Of a stretch of DNA of 64,000 bases, positions 11,516 through 23,598 are shown piece by piece. Below the pieces are notes generated by a model. The model worked only from the letters and a program-made list of their open reading frames with translations. It was not told where the DNA came from and did not search any database. Source of the DNA: Cyanodermella asteris (taxonomy: Eukaryota > Ascomycota > Lecanoromycetes > Ostropales > Stictidaceae); NCBI GenBank assembly GCA_900618795.1, contig UYJD01000001.1, positions 420,790 through 484,789 on the forward strand, in the 5' to 3' direction. Each line of letters begins with the position of its first letter. Within the stretch, counting starts at the first letter, position 1. The position numbers were made by a program, and so were the translations under genes.

Positions 11516-12859
11516 ATGTTTCACAAATCAGTCACGGGTCTCACTGTTTTGGCCTTCGCAACATGTACCCTAGCACACTCTTCAGGCACCATCAGGCCGT
11601 CCGGAACTGGCCACGGCCACCCAACTACGTCCGCTTGCCCCTATCCCATCACGAATGGCACCATTCCTTTGCCACCAGGTAGCGGCACTGGGAGACCGAC
11701 CGGGACTCATCCGGCGACGACCTATACGTACAATGTCACCGAGACATTCACGATCACGTCCTGCCCTCCTCAGGTCACACATTGCCCGGCGACCTCCAAC
11801 CCAATCACAGCGACAGCTACCTACCAGATCACAACAATCTCGCCCCCGAAAACGTCCACATCAACCACGACTAAGACTCATTCGCCAACAGCTTCCATGT
11901 TCGGTGGCTTTCCAGGTGGTTGTCCTATCGCTCCCACCATTACTCAAGTCGTTACCGTGACGAACTGCGGTCCAGGATGCATTCCCGTTCCCGGTACGAC
12001 CCTCGTCTCGGGCTCCATGCCCAATGGTCCGAACTCTAGCCATTCCACCATCAGTACATCTTCGAGCTTGAACAGCCAATCTTATATCACCACAGTGACA
12101 CTTCCCCCTTCGGAGCCGACCACTGCCCAGAGCACAGGCGAAACGCCAAAACCCTCCGCTATCTCAACCATCACTCTCGTTCCCGTCATCGGACCCCCTC
12201 CAACCAACCGCCCCACCGGCCACGGCCTCAGCAGCACCTTTATATTCACCAACTCGACAGGCCCCATCAGAACCTCACTCCCAGGCACGGGCACGGGCAC
12301 CGGCGCTGCACCGAGCAAGCCCACCGGAACCAGCCCGGTTGTGACCGTTACCCAGCAGCCACCAGTCACCGAGACGCCCTGCACGACCATCACCAACGTA
12401 TACACGATCCCCATTACGACAATCACACTTGACAACGACGCGAGCACGACGCCGTGCACCACTATTACAGAAACGCTTACGATCCCGATCACTACCGTGA
12501 CGTACGCCATCAACGGCACTACAGCCAGTTCCACGACCTGGACGACTCCCGCAGTCACCGCGACGGCTAATACGACAACGACAGTCGCGTCGGCGAGCGC
12601 GTCTGACTTTAGCCCGAGCCCGAGCACGAGCTCAGGACCGGACTCGGGCGCACCCGTCACCAGCACGCTGACTGTCGTCCCGATACCCGTCCCGACGTCT
12701 ACGGGATCCGTTTCTGCAGAGGCAGGCACCGAGTCCGTCGCAGCGCCAACCACCACGGTCGAGCCGGCGCCGATGACCACGGTCTCGGTCGTGGACCCGG
12801 CATTCGCAGTACCGACCGGCAATGGGACAATCGCGACGCTTCGTCGCGTGAGGGTATAG
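11516..12859 (+). CDS. Secreted Ser/Thr-rich cell-wall or surface protein
   Basis: An intronless 447-aa protein. Residues 1-20 (MFHKSVTGLTVLAFATCTLA) form a signal peptide with probable cleavage after LAHS or nearby. The rest is dominated by Thr, Ser, Pro and Gly, with many N-glycosylation sequons (NGT, NVT, NST) and dense potential O-mannosylation. Two imperfect repeats share the cores CTTITNVYTIPITT and CTTITETLTIPITT (about residues 305-355), a short Thr/Ile/Val pattern common in fungal wall mannoproteins. A few Cys residues are in the first 165 aa. No hydrophobic GPI-addition tail is visible: the protein ends in RRVRV. It may therefore be freely secreted or linked to the wall in another way. 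Function beyond the surface is unknown. Confidence 0.75.
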   Translation: MFHKSVTGLTVLAFATCTLAHSSGTIRPSGTGHGHPTTSACPYPITNGTIPLPPGSGTGRPTGTHPATTYTYNVTETFTITSCPPQVTHCPATSNPITATATYQITTISPPKTSTSTTTKTHSPTASMFGGFPGGCPIAPTITQVVTVTNCGPGCIPVPGTTLVSGSMPNGPNSSHSTISTSSSLNSQSYITTVTLPPSEPTTAQSTGETPKPSAISTITLVPVIGPPPTNRPTGHGLSSTFIFTNSTGPIRTSLPGTGTGTGAAPSKPTGTSPVVTVTQQPPVTETPCTTITNVYTIPITTITLDNDASTTPCTTITETLTIPITTVTYAINGTTASSTTWTTPAVTATANTTTTVASASASDFSPSPSTSSGPDSGAPVTSTLTVVPIPVPTSTGSVSAEAGTESVAAPTTTVEPAPMTTVSVVDPAFAVPTGNGTIATLRRVRV

Positions 12860-13768
12860 AGGCCCGACGAGAGTGAGCGACGAGGGTGGAAAATCGAACG
12901 GGACACCATGGGAACGAAATACACGAAACGGGCACACGTCACACTAATTCAATTATTGATGAAGCATAGAAAGGAATAATTGGGAATGATTGGGAACGGA
13001 TCCTAGCCAAAACCCCATCTCTCGATCGGCCCCGGGAGGTGCTGATGGGCGAAGTTTTGAAAGTGAGATGCGAAGAGGGATTACGGTCGGTACATGATTG
13101 CATTTATATAGACATAGACTGGTGCTCGGGCACTACATACTTCAATTCATTTCGACGCCGAGTCGAGGCATAACAGTAATGAAAACATTGGAATCACAAG
13201 CACCATTAACTAGTGGCGGTGTGCTTCAACCTTTGACTTGGCATCTAATATGCTATCGTAGGCGCTTCAGTTCGATATATATGATGTAAACGTGGGCTCG
13301 CCGTTGCAATTTTCAAGGTTGATGCTCCGGCCAGCCGAGTGGGTGACGGCGCCCGTCTTCAGAAGGTCAGAAGTTTTTCTATCATCGTCTTTTCCGTGTA
13401 GGGCAAGCGCGACCCGGCCTTTGGGGATTGGTAAATTGATACCAGTCAGTATTTTCAGACACAGTCTATCAGAAAAGAAGAAAATCGCATTGTGTTGAAT
13501 TGCTGATGAAACGCCAGCCTTCGAAGATGCAGGTCTATCGCCATTCCAATCAAGACGTCCTGCGCGCTCGGAATCCTTTTTGTGCGCTGTTCTGCCTTCA
13601 TTATGCGCAACGGTCGTGTACCATAAGCAGACCACCTCTTCCTCTTAGCAATCTCTATCGTGACAGGGCCCAGATATCATATCTGTCACCACCCGCCCGA
13701 CTCCTGGTCGAAACATCTCCTCCCCCAGTTTTGAAAATTACCTTGCGCCAAATTTCCTGTGGCCAATG
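12860..13768. other. Intergenic between convergent genes
   Basis: The 3' flanks of the wall-protein gene (+) and the transporter gene (-). No gene, repeat or RNA is recognised. Confidence 0.4.
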
Positions 13769-15125
13769 CTAGTTGCCGCCCTTGCCAGCGCCTGTGCCAG
13801 CACCAGTGCCCGTGATACCATCGAACATGTTCTGCCCTTTAGTGATAGCGTCCTTGGCGTCCACGCCGCTTGCAGTCCCAAGGCCGCCAATGACCAAGAA
13901 CAGGAAGAGGATTGCGGCACCAAAGATGACAGCCTTGCGCTGGGCAGGCTTCGCGGCACCGAACTCAGCCCACATTCGACTACCGTCCCGAGCGTAGCCG
14001 ACAATCTGGTTGTATCCAAGCTTGTAATAAACCATGCCGGCAAGCGCGATGCTGTAGCCGAACCATTGAAGTCCGCTGACTGGAGAGCCGAACAAGACAA
14101 TCGAGGCGGCAACGAGCATGATGTCCTTGAGAACACCGCACAAAGTGAGAACGACGGCAGATGTCTTGCCAATCTGGATTCGCAGTCAGCTATCAGTACT
14201 ATGACATGCATTGTGAGCCTTACCAAAGTGACAAGAGTCACGTTCAGGGCGAAAGCCGTCATGGCGTTGAGGAGCAGAATGAACAGTCCAACATTCGAAA
14301 TGTCAGCCCACGACATGTGCGGTACCTCGACGATCAGCGCAATGACGCCGTTCATGACAGCGCAAATAGGAGCAAAATAGTAGAATGAGACCAAGGGGTC
14401 CATCTTGAACTCGGCGCCAGACAACAGGGCATTAATCATGGCAAGGCGAGTCGCTTCGAAGAGAATGCCAGCCATTTGGATGATGAATCCGTATAGGACA
14501 AAGTCAATCTCACCGTAGGCGGCAATCATGACACCGACCACGATACCCGAGACGTTGAGGAGCACCTTCATGTCAGGAGGAGACAGACCGAGTGTCCACA
14601 TGGCCAACAAGGTCCAGACTGGCGTGGTAGCCTGAGAAGATTATCGTTAGCATCCCTCGTGGAATGCGCTGCAAAAAATTGCGGGCCAGGACTTACCTTG
14701 AGCATCTGAATGAAGGATACGCTGAGGTATAGGTAAGACACGTTTCCACAGATGAGCGATAGCGAAAAGAAGAAGCCGATGGGGACGATGGCCCGCAAGT
14801 AAATGCGCCCCGTCATCTTGACCTTGTGCCTGCCGTCAAGAAGAGTGGTTGTTCGCGCCAGGACCTGGGTCATGATGGTACCGAAGGTCAAATGCCATGC
14901 TGTGAGGAAGATTGGGTACGTAAACTTCTTTTCGGCAAGTAGCCACTTGTTGAAGAGAATGACAGCCGATGAAGCCGCGATCCAGGCAATAACGTAGACT
15001 GCAGCGGGCAGAGATGGCTTTGGCGGCTGAGCCTTTTCGGGCTCGACAGTCGGCAGGATTGGGTCACTTGGCTCACTCCGATCGTGCTCGTCGGAGATGC
15101 GGTCCTTCTCTTGTGACGACGACAT
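13769..15125 (-). CDS. TPT/DUF250-family nucleotide-sugar transporter, candidate UDP-galactofuranose transporter
   Basis: A Golgi-type drug/metabolite-superfamily transporter of 413 aa. Exons (minus strand) are 15125-14697, 14631-14224 and 14173-13769; introns are 65 and 50 nt, with GTAAGT and GTAAGG donors. A hydrophilic N-terminus of about 40 residues precedes roughly ten hydrophobic segments, starting at VYVIAWIAASSAVILFNKWL, the characteristic first helix of the triose-phosphate-translocator family. Other family-like stretches are FIQMLKATTPV and GKTSAVVLTLCGVLKDI. A Gly-rich tail ends the protein. It is divergent from the UDP-galactopyranose mutase gene 2.4 kb away. In Aspergillus the UDP-Galf transporter gene (ugtA/glfB) neighbours the mutase gene (recalled from the literature), so UDP-Galf is the best substrate guess. 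Sequence alone does not fix the substrate. Confidence 0.8.
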
Positions 15126-17480
15126 TGCGTATGTGTGTTTAGGCGATGCGCTTCGAAAGACGGAGGCGGAGGGGGCAGATTGGTACTGGGTGGAAAGGAA
15201 CGACTGGAGTGAGAAGGGACGGTTGCGGGAGAGATCTCCGACGCCAACCAGCTTGACGACGTTTTAAGGAGCGTGGGAGGCGGACGAGGCGTAACGATGT
15301 CGATGAAAGGGACGACGGGGGAAAGAAGTGGTTGCTGTCGAAGAGTGCGCACGGCGTGAGCGTGAGCGTGAGCGTGGGCGGTGGGAGGTTCTTGACGAAG
15401 GAAGCAAGGTGAACAGTGAAGTGAATAATGGACAGGGAAAAGGTGTCAAAAAGATGCGGCGCTTCCCTGCTTGTCGCGCAATTGCATTCCGGCGGTCGAG
15501 GCTGGCCTTTGCGCGCCGGCGCCCCTGAAACACGGCCGCTGTTTGCTCATACTATTATCGCTACCCTGAGTACATACACTTGCCAGCCTACTTCCCCGCA
15601 GAATAGTCCGCCTGTCAGGCCAATTGCAGCCGAGGCCATGGCCATCTGTCCCTTTTCGCCTCCGTTGAGAACATTCTCACAAGCCTATGCCGCAACTAGT
15701 CTTCTAATTCATCCTGCAGCCTTGCCGTGCACATCCAGTTTTCTCACCATTAGCCATGTCTTGAGCCGTTACACAATTATAGCGATGATGCTGCTCCTCG
15801 CCAAAGACGTAAGCAACTCGTAGAGATATGTCGAGCCATCCATTGTTGCACTAATCTAGCCATGGCCATGTGAACAGATCCGACTTTGGCAAAGTTGCGG
15901 GTTCAGGTAATCAAAAAATGAGTCGAGATCATTTTTCGAGCCGTCCATCAAGAACATCTCTAGATACCTATGGAAACAGAGGCGTGGCGAGATCTGGGAC
16001 TGTTCGACAGCATTCACCTGTTGACGAGGGAAAGTCAAATCAAGCAGCCGAAGCCACGGCTGTGAGAACCTTGATCGCGCCGCGCCAGGGAGCCTCGAGG
16101 CTTTCGAAAGTGAACTGTCGACTAGCTCAAACCGGTAGTACAGTACAGCAGGGCACTTGGTGCTCTGTGCTGTAGACGCATGGAACTTACTGTGATGCCG
16201 AATTGATCAGATGGTATACAGCACGAGTCCGTTGACATTCACCGTCCGACTGAATATGAATGTGGTGCAAGATGTCAAGGTACCATCCGGATATAATCGT
16301 ACTGCAATTGTCTCGATCTGTCTTAGATCGGGTTACGAGCAACGTTTCCGAACTTGCCCTTGCGCTCTGCGTCGACCTTGGTTTCACAGTGACAGCTGAC
16401 TGCCCGTGTCAAAACTCCACTAACGGCTCGATCTGACGTGCGACAGGCGGACAATCTCGTTACACAATGTCTTTGATGCTCGTCCTGGGTGTCTTCGACC
16501 TGGCGAGATGCGTCGTCCTGAGCATCATCGATTGATCTCTGGAAAGTCTCCTGCTATTAGAATGAAGCAAATGCAATCACCTTGTACATGGTCCTTGCAC
16601 CATGGCGGAATGAGCAAATGGACGATCGCAGGGCAAATTGTGTGATAGAAAGAGTGTGATGGAGACTGCTGTGGAGACCAAGTGCGCTCCATCCAGTCCG
16701 CCGTTCCAATGAGAAGAACCCTTGCCGGCTCGGAGACTCATCATAGCCACTTCTGACCATCTGTTATTGATCGGTGCTGTCAGAGTGGTCGGCCGTGGCC
16801 TCTTGGTCTGCGCACGAAGCGAGCTTGATGCCTCCTGCGCGATCTTCAGGGGAGACATGGTGCGAATGTAACCTCGGGTGGTCTCGCAAGGATTGTGATA
16901 GACGACAAACCTCCTTCTTTCCCGTCCAAAGCTCGTTCCAAAGCCTCCAGTAGTCTCGACGCATACAATCTTGACGGCTGCCGATCATGCATTTGCGGTC
17001 GCATGCAGCCTAGGAGACGCTGCAGCCGATATGTCAATCACGAAGAACAGTTCGTGATGCGGAACCAGCGGTGTGTACGATGTTTGCCATCCGATAGGTG
17101 CAGGATGGACTTTGGGACTTGATGAAACAAGGCAACACCAGGGGCTGGGTGGGTACAGCAACCGGCGCAACCACCCGCGGCCGGCGATCCAGCTGTCAGA
17201 ATAGCGGCCCTCATGTTACACAAGCGTAAAGGATTGCTCAACCATAGCATCGAGATCGGATTGGGTGCGCTCAGGGTCTGGAGTAGTAGACAGTGGAGCA
17301 CCGACTGAAGCGGCAGCTAGCTGGACTTCCGCAACAGAAACATTTCCTCTCCTGCCAGAGCAACTTCCTCCCCGCCCCTCACCTTCATCCGACTTCTCTC
17401 TGCCTTTCCATCTGCGGCGCTCGTCCCAAAAACGAGCACGTATTCCTAAATTTCCTCGGTTCTCGAGCCCCGCAGCCATC
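15126..17480. promoter_or_regulatory. Divergent intergenic region between the transporter and the mutase
   Basis: This 2.35-kb region must hold the promoters of both divergent genes. A short GCGTGA hexamer run lies at about 15354-15378 and a pyrimidine-rich tract on the + strand at about 17340-17440, just ahead of the mutase start. No extra gene is supported. Shared regulation is possible but not shown. Confidence 0.35.
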
Positions 17481-19354
<1,874 letters not shown>

Positions 19355-19425
19355 TCGTGAAGAAAAGTGATGCGAAATGATTGGGATGAGCGATACCATA
19401 GTTTGTCAAAGCCCGGGATCTGGTA

Positions 19426-20193
19426 TCACAAAATTGAAGGAAGATTCAAAGCGGCCCGTGCATGATGTGAAGGATATCGCACACCTGGGTCAATGCCTAG
19501 GTCTATAGACAGAAATATACTAGATGCTCTACACCAAGTTCCAAAGCCTGAGAGGTTGCGAGCTTGCCTTCGTGACCATCTCATGATCCTCGACAGCTCC
19601 ACGGTAGATTCCCAATCCAACCTCAATTCCACAGCCTCAGGATACTCTACGATGGGGTCGCCAACCTCCTTCCCAGCATAAATCCGCCATTTCTCGGGCT
19701 TCTCCAGCCGGATCACCTCCCGGCACTCGACACCCCTCTCGACAGCTCGCACCTTTCCCCGTTTTGTCAGCCGCAAATCGCAACGAACAACCTGCCTCGC
19801 TCCACGATGGGTAAAGAGCCAACGGCCGCACTCACACGAGGTCGCGCACAGGATCACGGTGAGTACATCCCGGTCACCACAACCGTGCACTTTATGTCAA
19901 CCTCGAAGGAAGGCGGCCGCGGTGAGTGTATAGCGCGAGATTGACGCGGGGCGTGCGGGACGTCGGAAGACATCGGCCTGTATTTGCTTGACGCGCGGGT
20001 CGTCGAAGCGGGAGGCTGGAATTGGGGCCCGACCAGTGACGGGCCCCGTCGAAATGTGGATGTGAGGTACATGTGTGTGTGTGTGTGTGGTTTGGCCTTG
20101 AGGAGGCCGCCGTGGGTGCACTGTGGTTTGAACTGGAATCGGCAGACGAGGGGGCGTTTGACAGGTAACGTTCGACCAAAGACGATGGCTCAT
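19426..20193 (-). CDS. Unrecognised coding-like region, structure unresolved
   Basis: Two open stretches on the minus strand, 20193 to about 19897 and 19890 to 19426, lie in the same frame with one TGA between them. The first ends in ...RVKQIQADVFRRPARPASISRY-like sequence; the second has a plausible folded look, with WLFTHRGARQVVRCDLRL and EKPEKWRIYAGKEVGDPIVE. A neighbouring frame (PSFEVDIKCTVVVTG) also looks coding near 19870-19910, so an intron may sit there that I cannot place. It could be a real hypothetical gene, a decayed one, or chance. No family is recognised. Confidence 0.3.
20072..20089. repeat. (GT)n microsatellite
   Basis: A run of about nine GT units inside the doubtful coding region. 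On the other strand it encodes an alternating Thr-His stretch, which weakens the case that the 5' part of that region is translated. Confidence 0.8.
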
Positions 20194-20488
20194 CTTTCCG
20201 TGCGAGAGGATCTAGAGAACCCGGACCGAGAGATGTTCGGAGCAGACCTGTCATTTTGAAAATGTCGAGAAGTTTGAAATGTATACTGATTCGGTGGACG
20301 AAGGTGCGAGTTTTTGGCGTGCCGGCAGGAGTTACGAAAGTGAGAATGTTACCCGATAGACTCGACGCCGTGGCAGCGAGAGGCAGACAAGCATTTTTTC
20401 CTGTTTACAGACAATGGATTTGTGGGAGTACATGCTTAACGTGGCAAGAAATGTGGTAATTATCGTCTGCTTGAGCAAAGTGCACAAT

Positions 20489-20693
20489 CAAGGCGGGTAT
20501 GAGGAAGTCTCCGCCGACCTCCTTTATGGTGTATCTGAACCTTTTTTTTTTTTGGATAACTGCATGACATGGGTATCGTAGCATCTGAGTGATAGCCTGC
20601 GCAGGAACTTGACTGGGTTCTTGACTGGGTGTTTGGCAGGATTCTGGCTGATATCAACGAGACACCGGTACCGACTTCTTTCCGCCCGCCTTG
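20489..20693. mobile_element. MITE-like element, CAAGGCGGG family, copy B
   Basis: A 205-bp element with left end CAAGGCGGGTATGAGGAAGT and right end, read in reverse complement, CAAGGCGGGCGGAAAGAAGT. CAAT directly abuts both ends, fitting a 4-bp target-site duplication. Degenerate 11-12 bp units of the type GAACTTGACTGG and GTTCTTGACTGG fill the right half. No ORF. Confidence 0.7.
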
Positions 20694-20884
20694 CAATGGT
20701 TTTCAACCGTTGAATTAGGAAACTGATCAGAGCTGAAGCATCATTAATATTGTCTCAATTTTCTAGTCTTGACAAGCTGACAAAGCAGCACGCAAACTTC
20801 CATCATTGGCGTAGACATTAAACACATCCTGAGCGACGCAAGCTCGTAACGCTATTCAAATCTCAAAATTGACTCTGGGGGGTA

Positions 20885-21885
20885 TCATGCAAGAACCGTC
20901 TCAAGGTCCTTAATCTCCATGTGCGACGTTGTATCTCTCATTTTGTGAATGAACCTCAACTCGCCGTCGATCCAGATCAACTCGCCACCTGAATCCATCC
21001 ACAGTCAGCATGTATATTCTTCCGGTCATGTTCTCTCACACCGCTCTGAACGCCCATGCACAGAATCAAAATCGCAGACTCACCATTCTGATTGATCTTG
21101 CCCGCTTTCCTGCTATCCAACCCCGCCTTGAGTCCCTGCTTGATGCCCGAAAACGTGGACTGCAAGATACCGACGCCGATGTAGTCAGGCTTCTTCTTGC
21201 TCGCGCCGAGGTTCGACACGAAGCCGAGCTGCGTGTATATCTTGCGCGTCGCATCGGCATAGATCTCGTACGGGCAATCGGTCTCCTTGATGTAAGCCGG
21301 AATCATCTTGGCGTCACCGCAGCCGACGATGGTCAGGGTCGTGGGCGTAGAGAGGGTAGCCAGTTTAGAAGGCGGCAGGTCGCGGGCGAGGGCACGGACG
21401 TACTCCTGGCAGTACTGGCATGTTTGTTAGGAATAAAAGCACTTTGTCGTCGTCGGGTATATGTTCTGTGGGTCTATACTCACACCGCAGAAGAAGTGTC
21501 GGATGAAAACAATCAGGTTCCTGCGATTCGGCGTATCTTTCACCAGGGTTGCGAACTTGACGGCCTTCTTGTCCTTATTTACAACATCTAGGTCATATAT
21601 CGCGTTCAACACATCTTCCGATGGAAGTTTATCGGATGCAACGGATCGCGATGGCGGCGCTGTCGTTGTTGTTGTCGTCGTGGTCGCTGTGGCTGGCTGC
21701 TCCGCGACCTTCTTCTCCGAGTCCAGGCCTGGTGCCGGCGCCGGGTCGGCAGCAACGGCTGGAATTGCAGCCACTGTTGTATTCTCCTCCGTCAGCGTCG
21801 TCGCCGTCACCGTGGGCGGAGCCTCTGTGGGCGCCACGGCATCGTCATGGGTTGGCAGTGGGGCGGGACTCTGAACTTCGGCCAT
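20885..21885 (-). CDS. AhpC/TSA antioxidant-like thioredoxin-fold protein
   Basis: A 278-aa protein with exons (minus) 21885-21484, 21414-21084 and 20988-20885. A Pro/Ala/Thr-rich, probably disordered N-terminus of about 95 residues precedes a thioredoxin-like domain. The domain has a strand-rich NLIVFIRHFFCGYCQEYV stretch with a CxxC (CGYC) formed exactly across the first splice junction, then TLTIVGCGDAKMI and CPYEIYADATRKIYTQLGF, and ends with GGELIWIDGELRFIHKMRDT. This is the layout of the fungal AhpC/TSA-like (PRXL2-type) family; a peroxide- or disulfide-reducing role is inferred from the fold and the CxxC. The splice choice is supported by continuity of the domain through both introns (69 and 95 nt). 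Substrate and location are unknown. Confidence 0.8.
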
Positions 21886-22984
21886 TTTCAAGCTCTTCCT
21901 AGGCGTGCAGGAGATTGGTCTCTCGCATTTGAAAAGGAGGGCGTTCGACTATATATCCAGGGAAGCTATATCCTCGTCGTGCTGGACCCTGGGTCGATCA
22001 TGAACACGGCTGCATGCATGTGATGGGGAAAGTGCTGGAGAAAGCTTAGTGAAGGCGTCTCCGCTGGTTTCTCTAAACGGGTAATCGGTGCGCCACTGAA
22101 CCTTCGCATGCCGGCTCTTTGACAAGTGTCAACGCTTACGCGACAGTGCGAGGGTACCCCAGCGTCAGCTTTTGATTGACCGCTTAGCGTCCCGATGAAG
22201 ATCAGAAGCCGTGAAATTTCTTGATAAGATCTGAACACCGTGTAAGCTCTCCACGCTTTTCAACGATAAGACATGTTTATGATTATTTAGTTGACATTGT
22301 TAAAGTTTCCCGCCAGCTCAAGTTGCGTCATAATTGGGCTGTGAAGTTCATCGTCGGGAACGATGAGCGAGTCCTTCGTGACAGATTCGACAGATAGACA
22401 AGTGATCGGCCGCTCTACCATTGGGCTGCCCAACACATCAATGCTGGTATTTCAGACCACTCGCCTAGAACACTCTACGTTATGTCTGCTCGCCATCGTA
22501 CCTCTCTTGGCGATTGCCGGTTGATGACAAGGCGGGAGGAAAGAAGTCACTGCCGGCGTCTACCTCCGCAGCCGGGGACCCAGCTAAACACCAGACCAAG
22601 CATCTAACCAGGTACCTGGGTATCTGCCTATAGTACCTTGGTCCATACTTACTGACCGCGGTCATTACATCTTCTTTGTCAGGGCGCTGTCGACGCTTCC
22701 GAACGTCGCTATACTTTGTTCACTCCCTTCGTCTCGCTTGTCACTTCATGATGGATATGGCTGTCAGACGAGGTCGACTTGCATGGAAATCTTAGCTACC
22801 GACAAGGGCTGATGTCTTATCTAGCGTGACGTCGCTTCTTAGGCGTCATCAAAGATAGCAAGATGTAAATCATGCTGACTACTCTCCTTGCTCATCAGGC
22901 TTCAAAGTCAGCGTCAGCTTGGGGCTAAACAACTCGTACGTTAACAGTATTCAGAACTCCAGCTCCCATATGGGAATCTAGCGG
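21886..22984. other. Intergenic with one MITE-like element
   Basis: The promoter side of the AhpC/TSA-like gene, then an inverted-repeat element at about 22528-22684. No gene is supported before the transporter pseudogene. Confidence 0.35.
22528..22684. mobile_element. MITE-like element, CAAGGCGGG family, copy C (right end decayed)
   Basis: The left end CAAGGCGGGAGGAAAGAAGT followed by CACTGCCGGCGTC is the cleanest match to copy D. Degenerate repeat units (ACCCAGCTAAAC, ACCAGGTACCTG) follow. The right end is only weakly recognisable around 22656-22684, so that border is approximate. Confidence 0.5.
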
Positions 22985-23550
22985 GTTGGTCATTGGGTAG
23001 GCGGCACAGTGGCGTCTCTCATCGGCACCGCAGTGCTCTCGAATGGGGTCAGGTGGTCGTTCTTCCATTTCGTCAGTCCTGCCTTTTGCCTGAGCAATGC
23101 AGTCTTCCCCGGCTAAGCATTCCTCGGCCACAAAGCGTCTTACGATTCAACTTTAGGTACGCCGAGTACTCCAGGACGCAGTAGCGCGTCTTGTCCACTC
23201 CTCAAGCGGCCACTGAAAGACCGGACGATTCTTCTGGGAGCAGTATTCATCTTTTCGTATCGAGGATCAGAGGTCACACTTTCTGGGCGGGTAGTCTCGT
23301 ATCTCATTGATTATCGACACGGGGAACCTGGAAGAGTCGATTATGTTACAGCTGGATTCTGGGCTGGAATCACCGTCAGCATTGTTTGCTCTCTTGGAAG
23401 TGGAGTTGCGGCCGTGGCCCCGCTCATTACTGGTGTACTGGCGGAAAAGTTTGGCACAATCGTGTTGAACCCAGCTGCCATCATACTTTGTGTTGTCATG
23501 CAGGGTAGTTGGTTCGGTTTTCCATCTGGCTCGCAGCAGAATCAACAGTA
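22985..23550 (+). pseudogene. Remnant of a major facilitator superfamily transporter
   Basis: Two stretches read as MFS membrane helices. The first (about 22985-23080) includes GGTVASLIGTAVLSNGVRW and SFFHFVS, then reaches a stop. The second is one open frame from about 23205 to 23550, with LKDRTILLGAVFIFSYRGSE, then VSYLIDYRHGEPGRVDYVT and AGFWAGIT, followed directly by GSGVAAVAPLITGVLAEKFG. In fungal fucose-permease-like (Bsc6-type) MFS proteins the last two segments are separated by about two to three helices, so an internal deletion is inferred. No start codon or N-terminal half is found. The 3' end abuts the convergent SET gene. It is a broken host gene, not an expressed transporter. Confidence 0.75.
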
Positions 23551-23598
23551 GCAGTGCGGCTGCGGGGACATTTTCGAACCCGAAGACCCGTTTCGTCG

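Noticed and set aside
12082-12942. 286-codon minus-strand frame rich in Val and Gly
   Set aside because: It is the antisense shadow of the Ser/Thr-rich wall protein, whose ACC/GTC codons read as Val and Gly on the other strand.
15354-15378. Hexamer run GCGTGA as a possible regulatory array
   Set aside because: Only four units in a GC-rich leader-side region; a simple microsatellite is enough to explain it.
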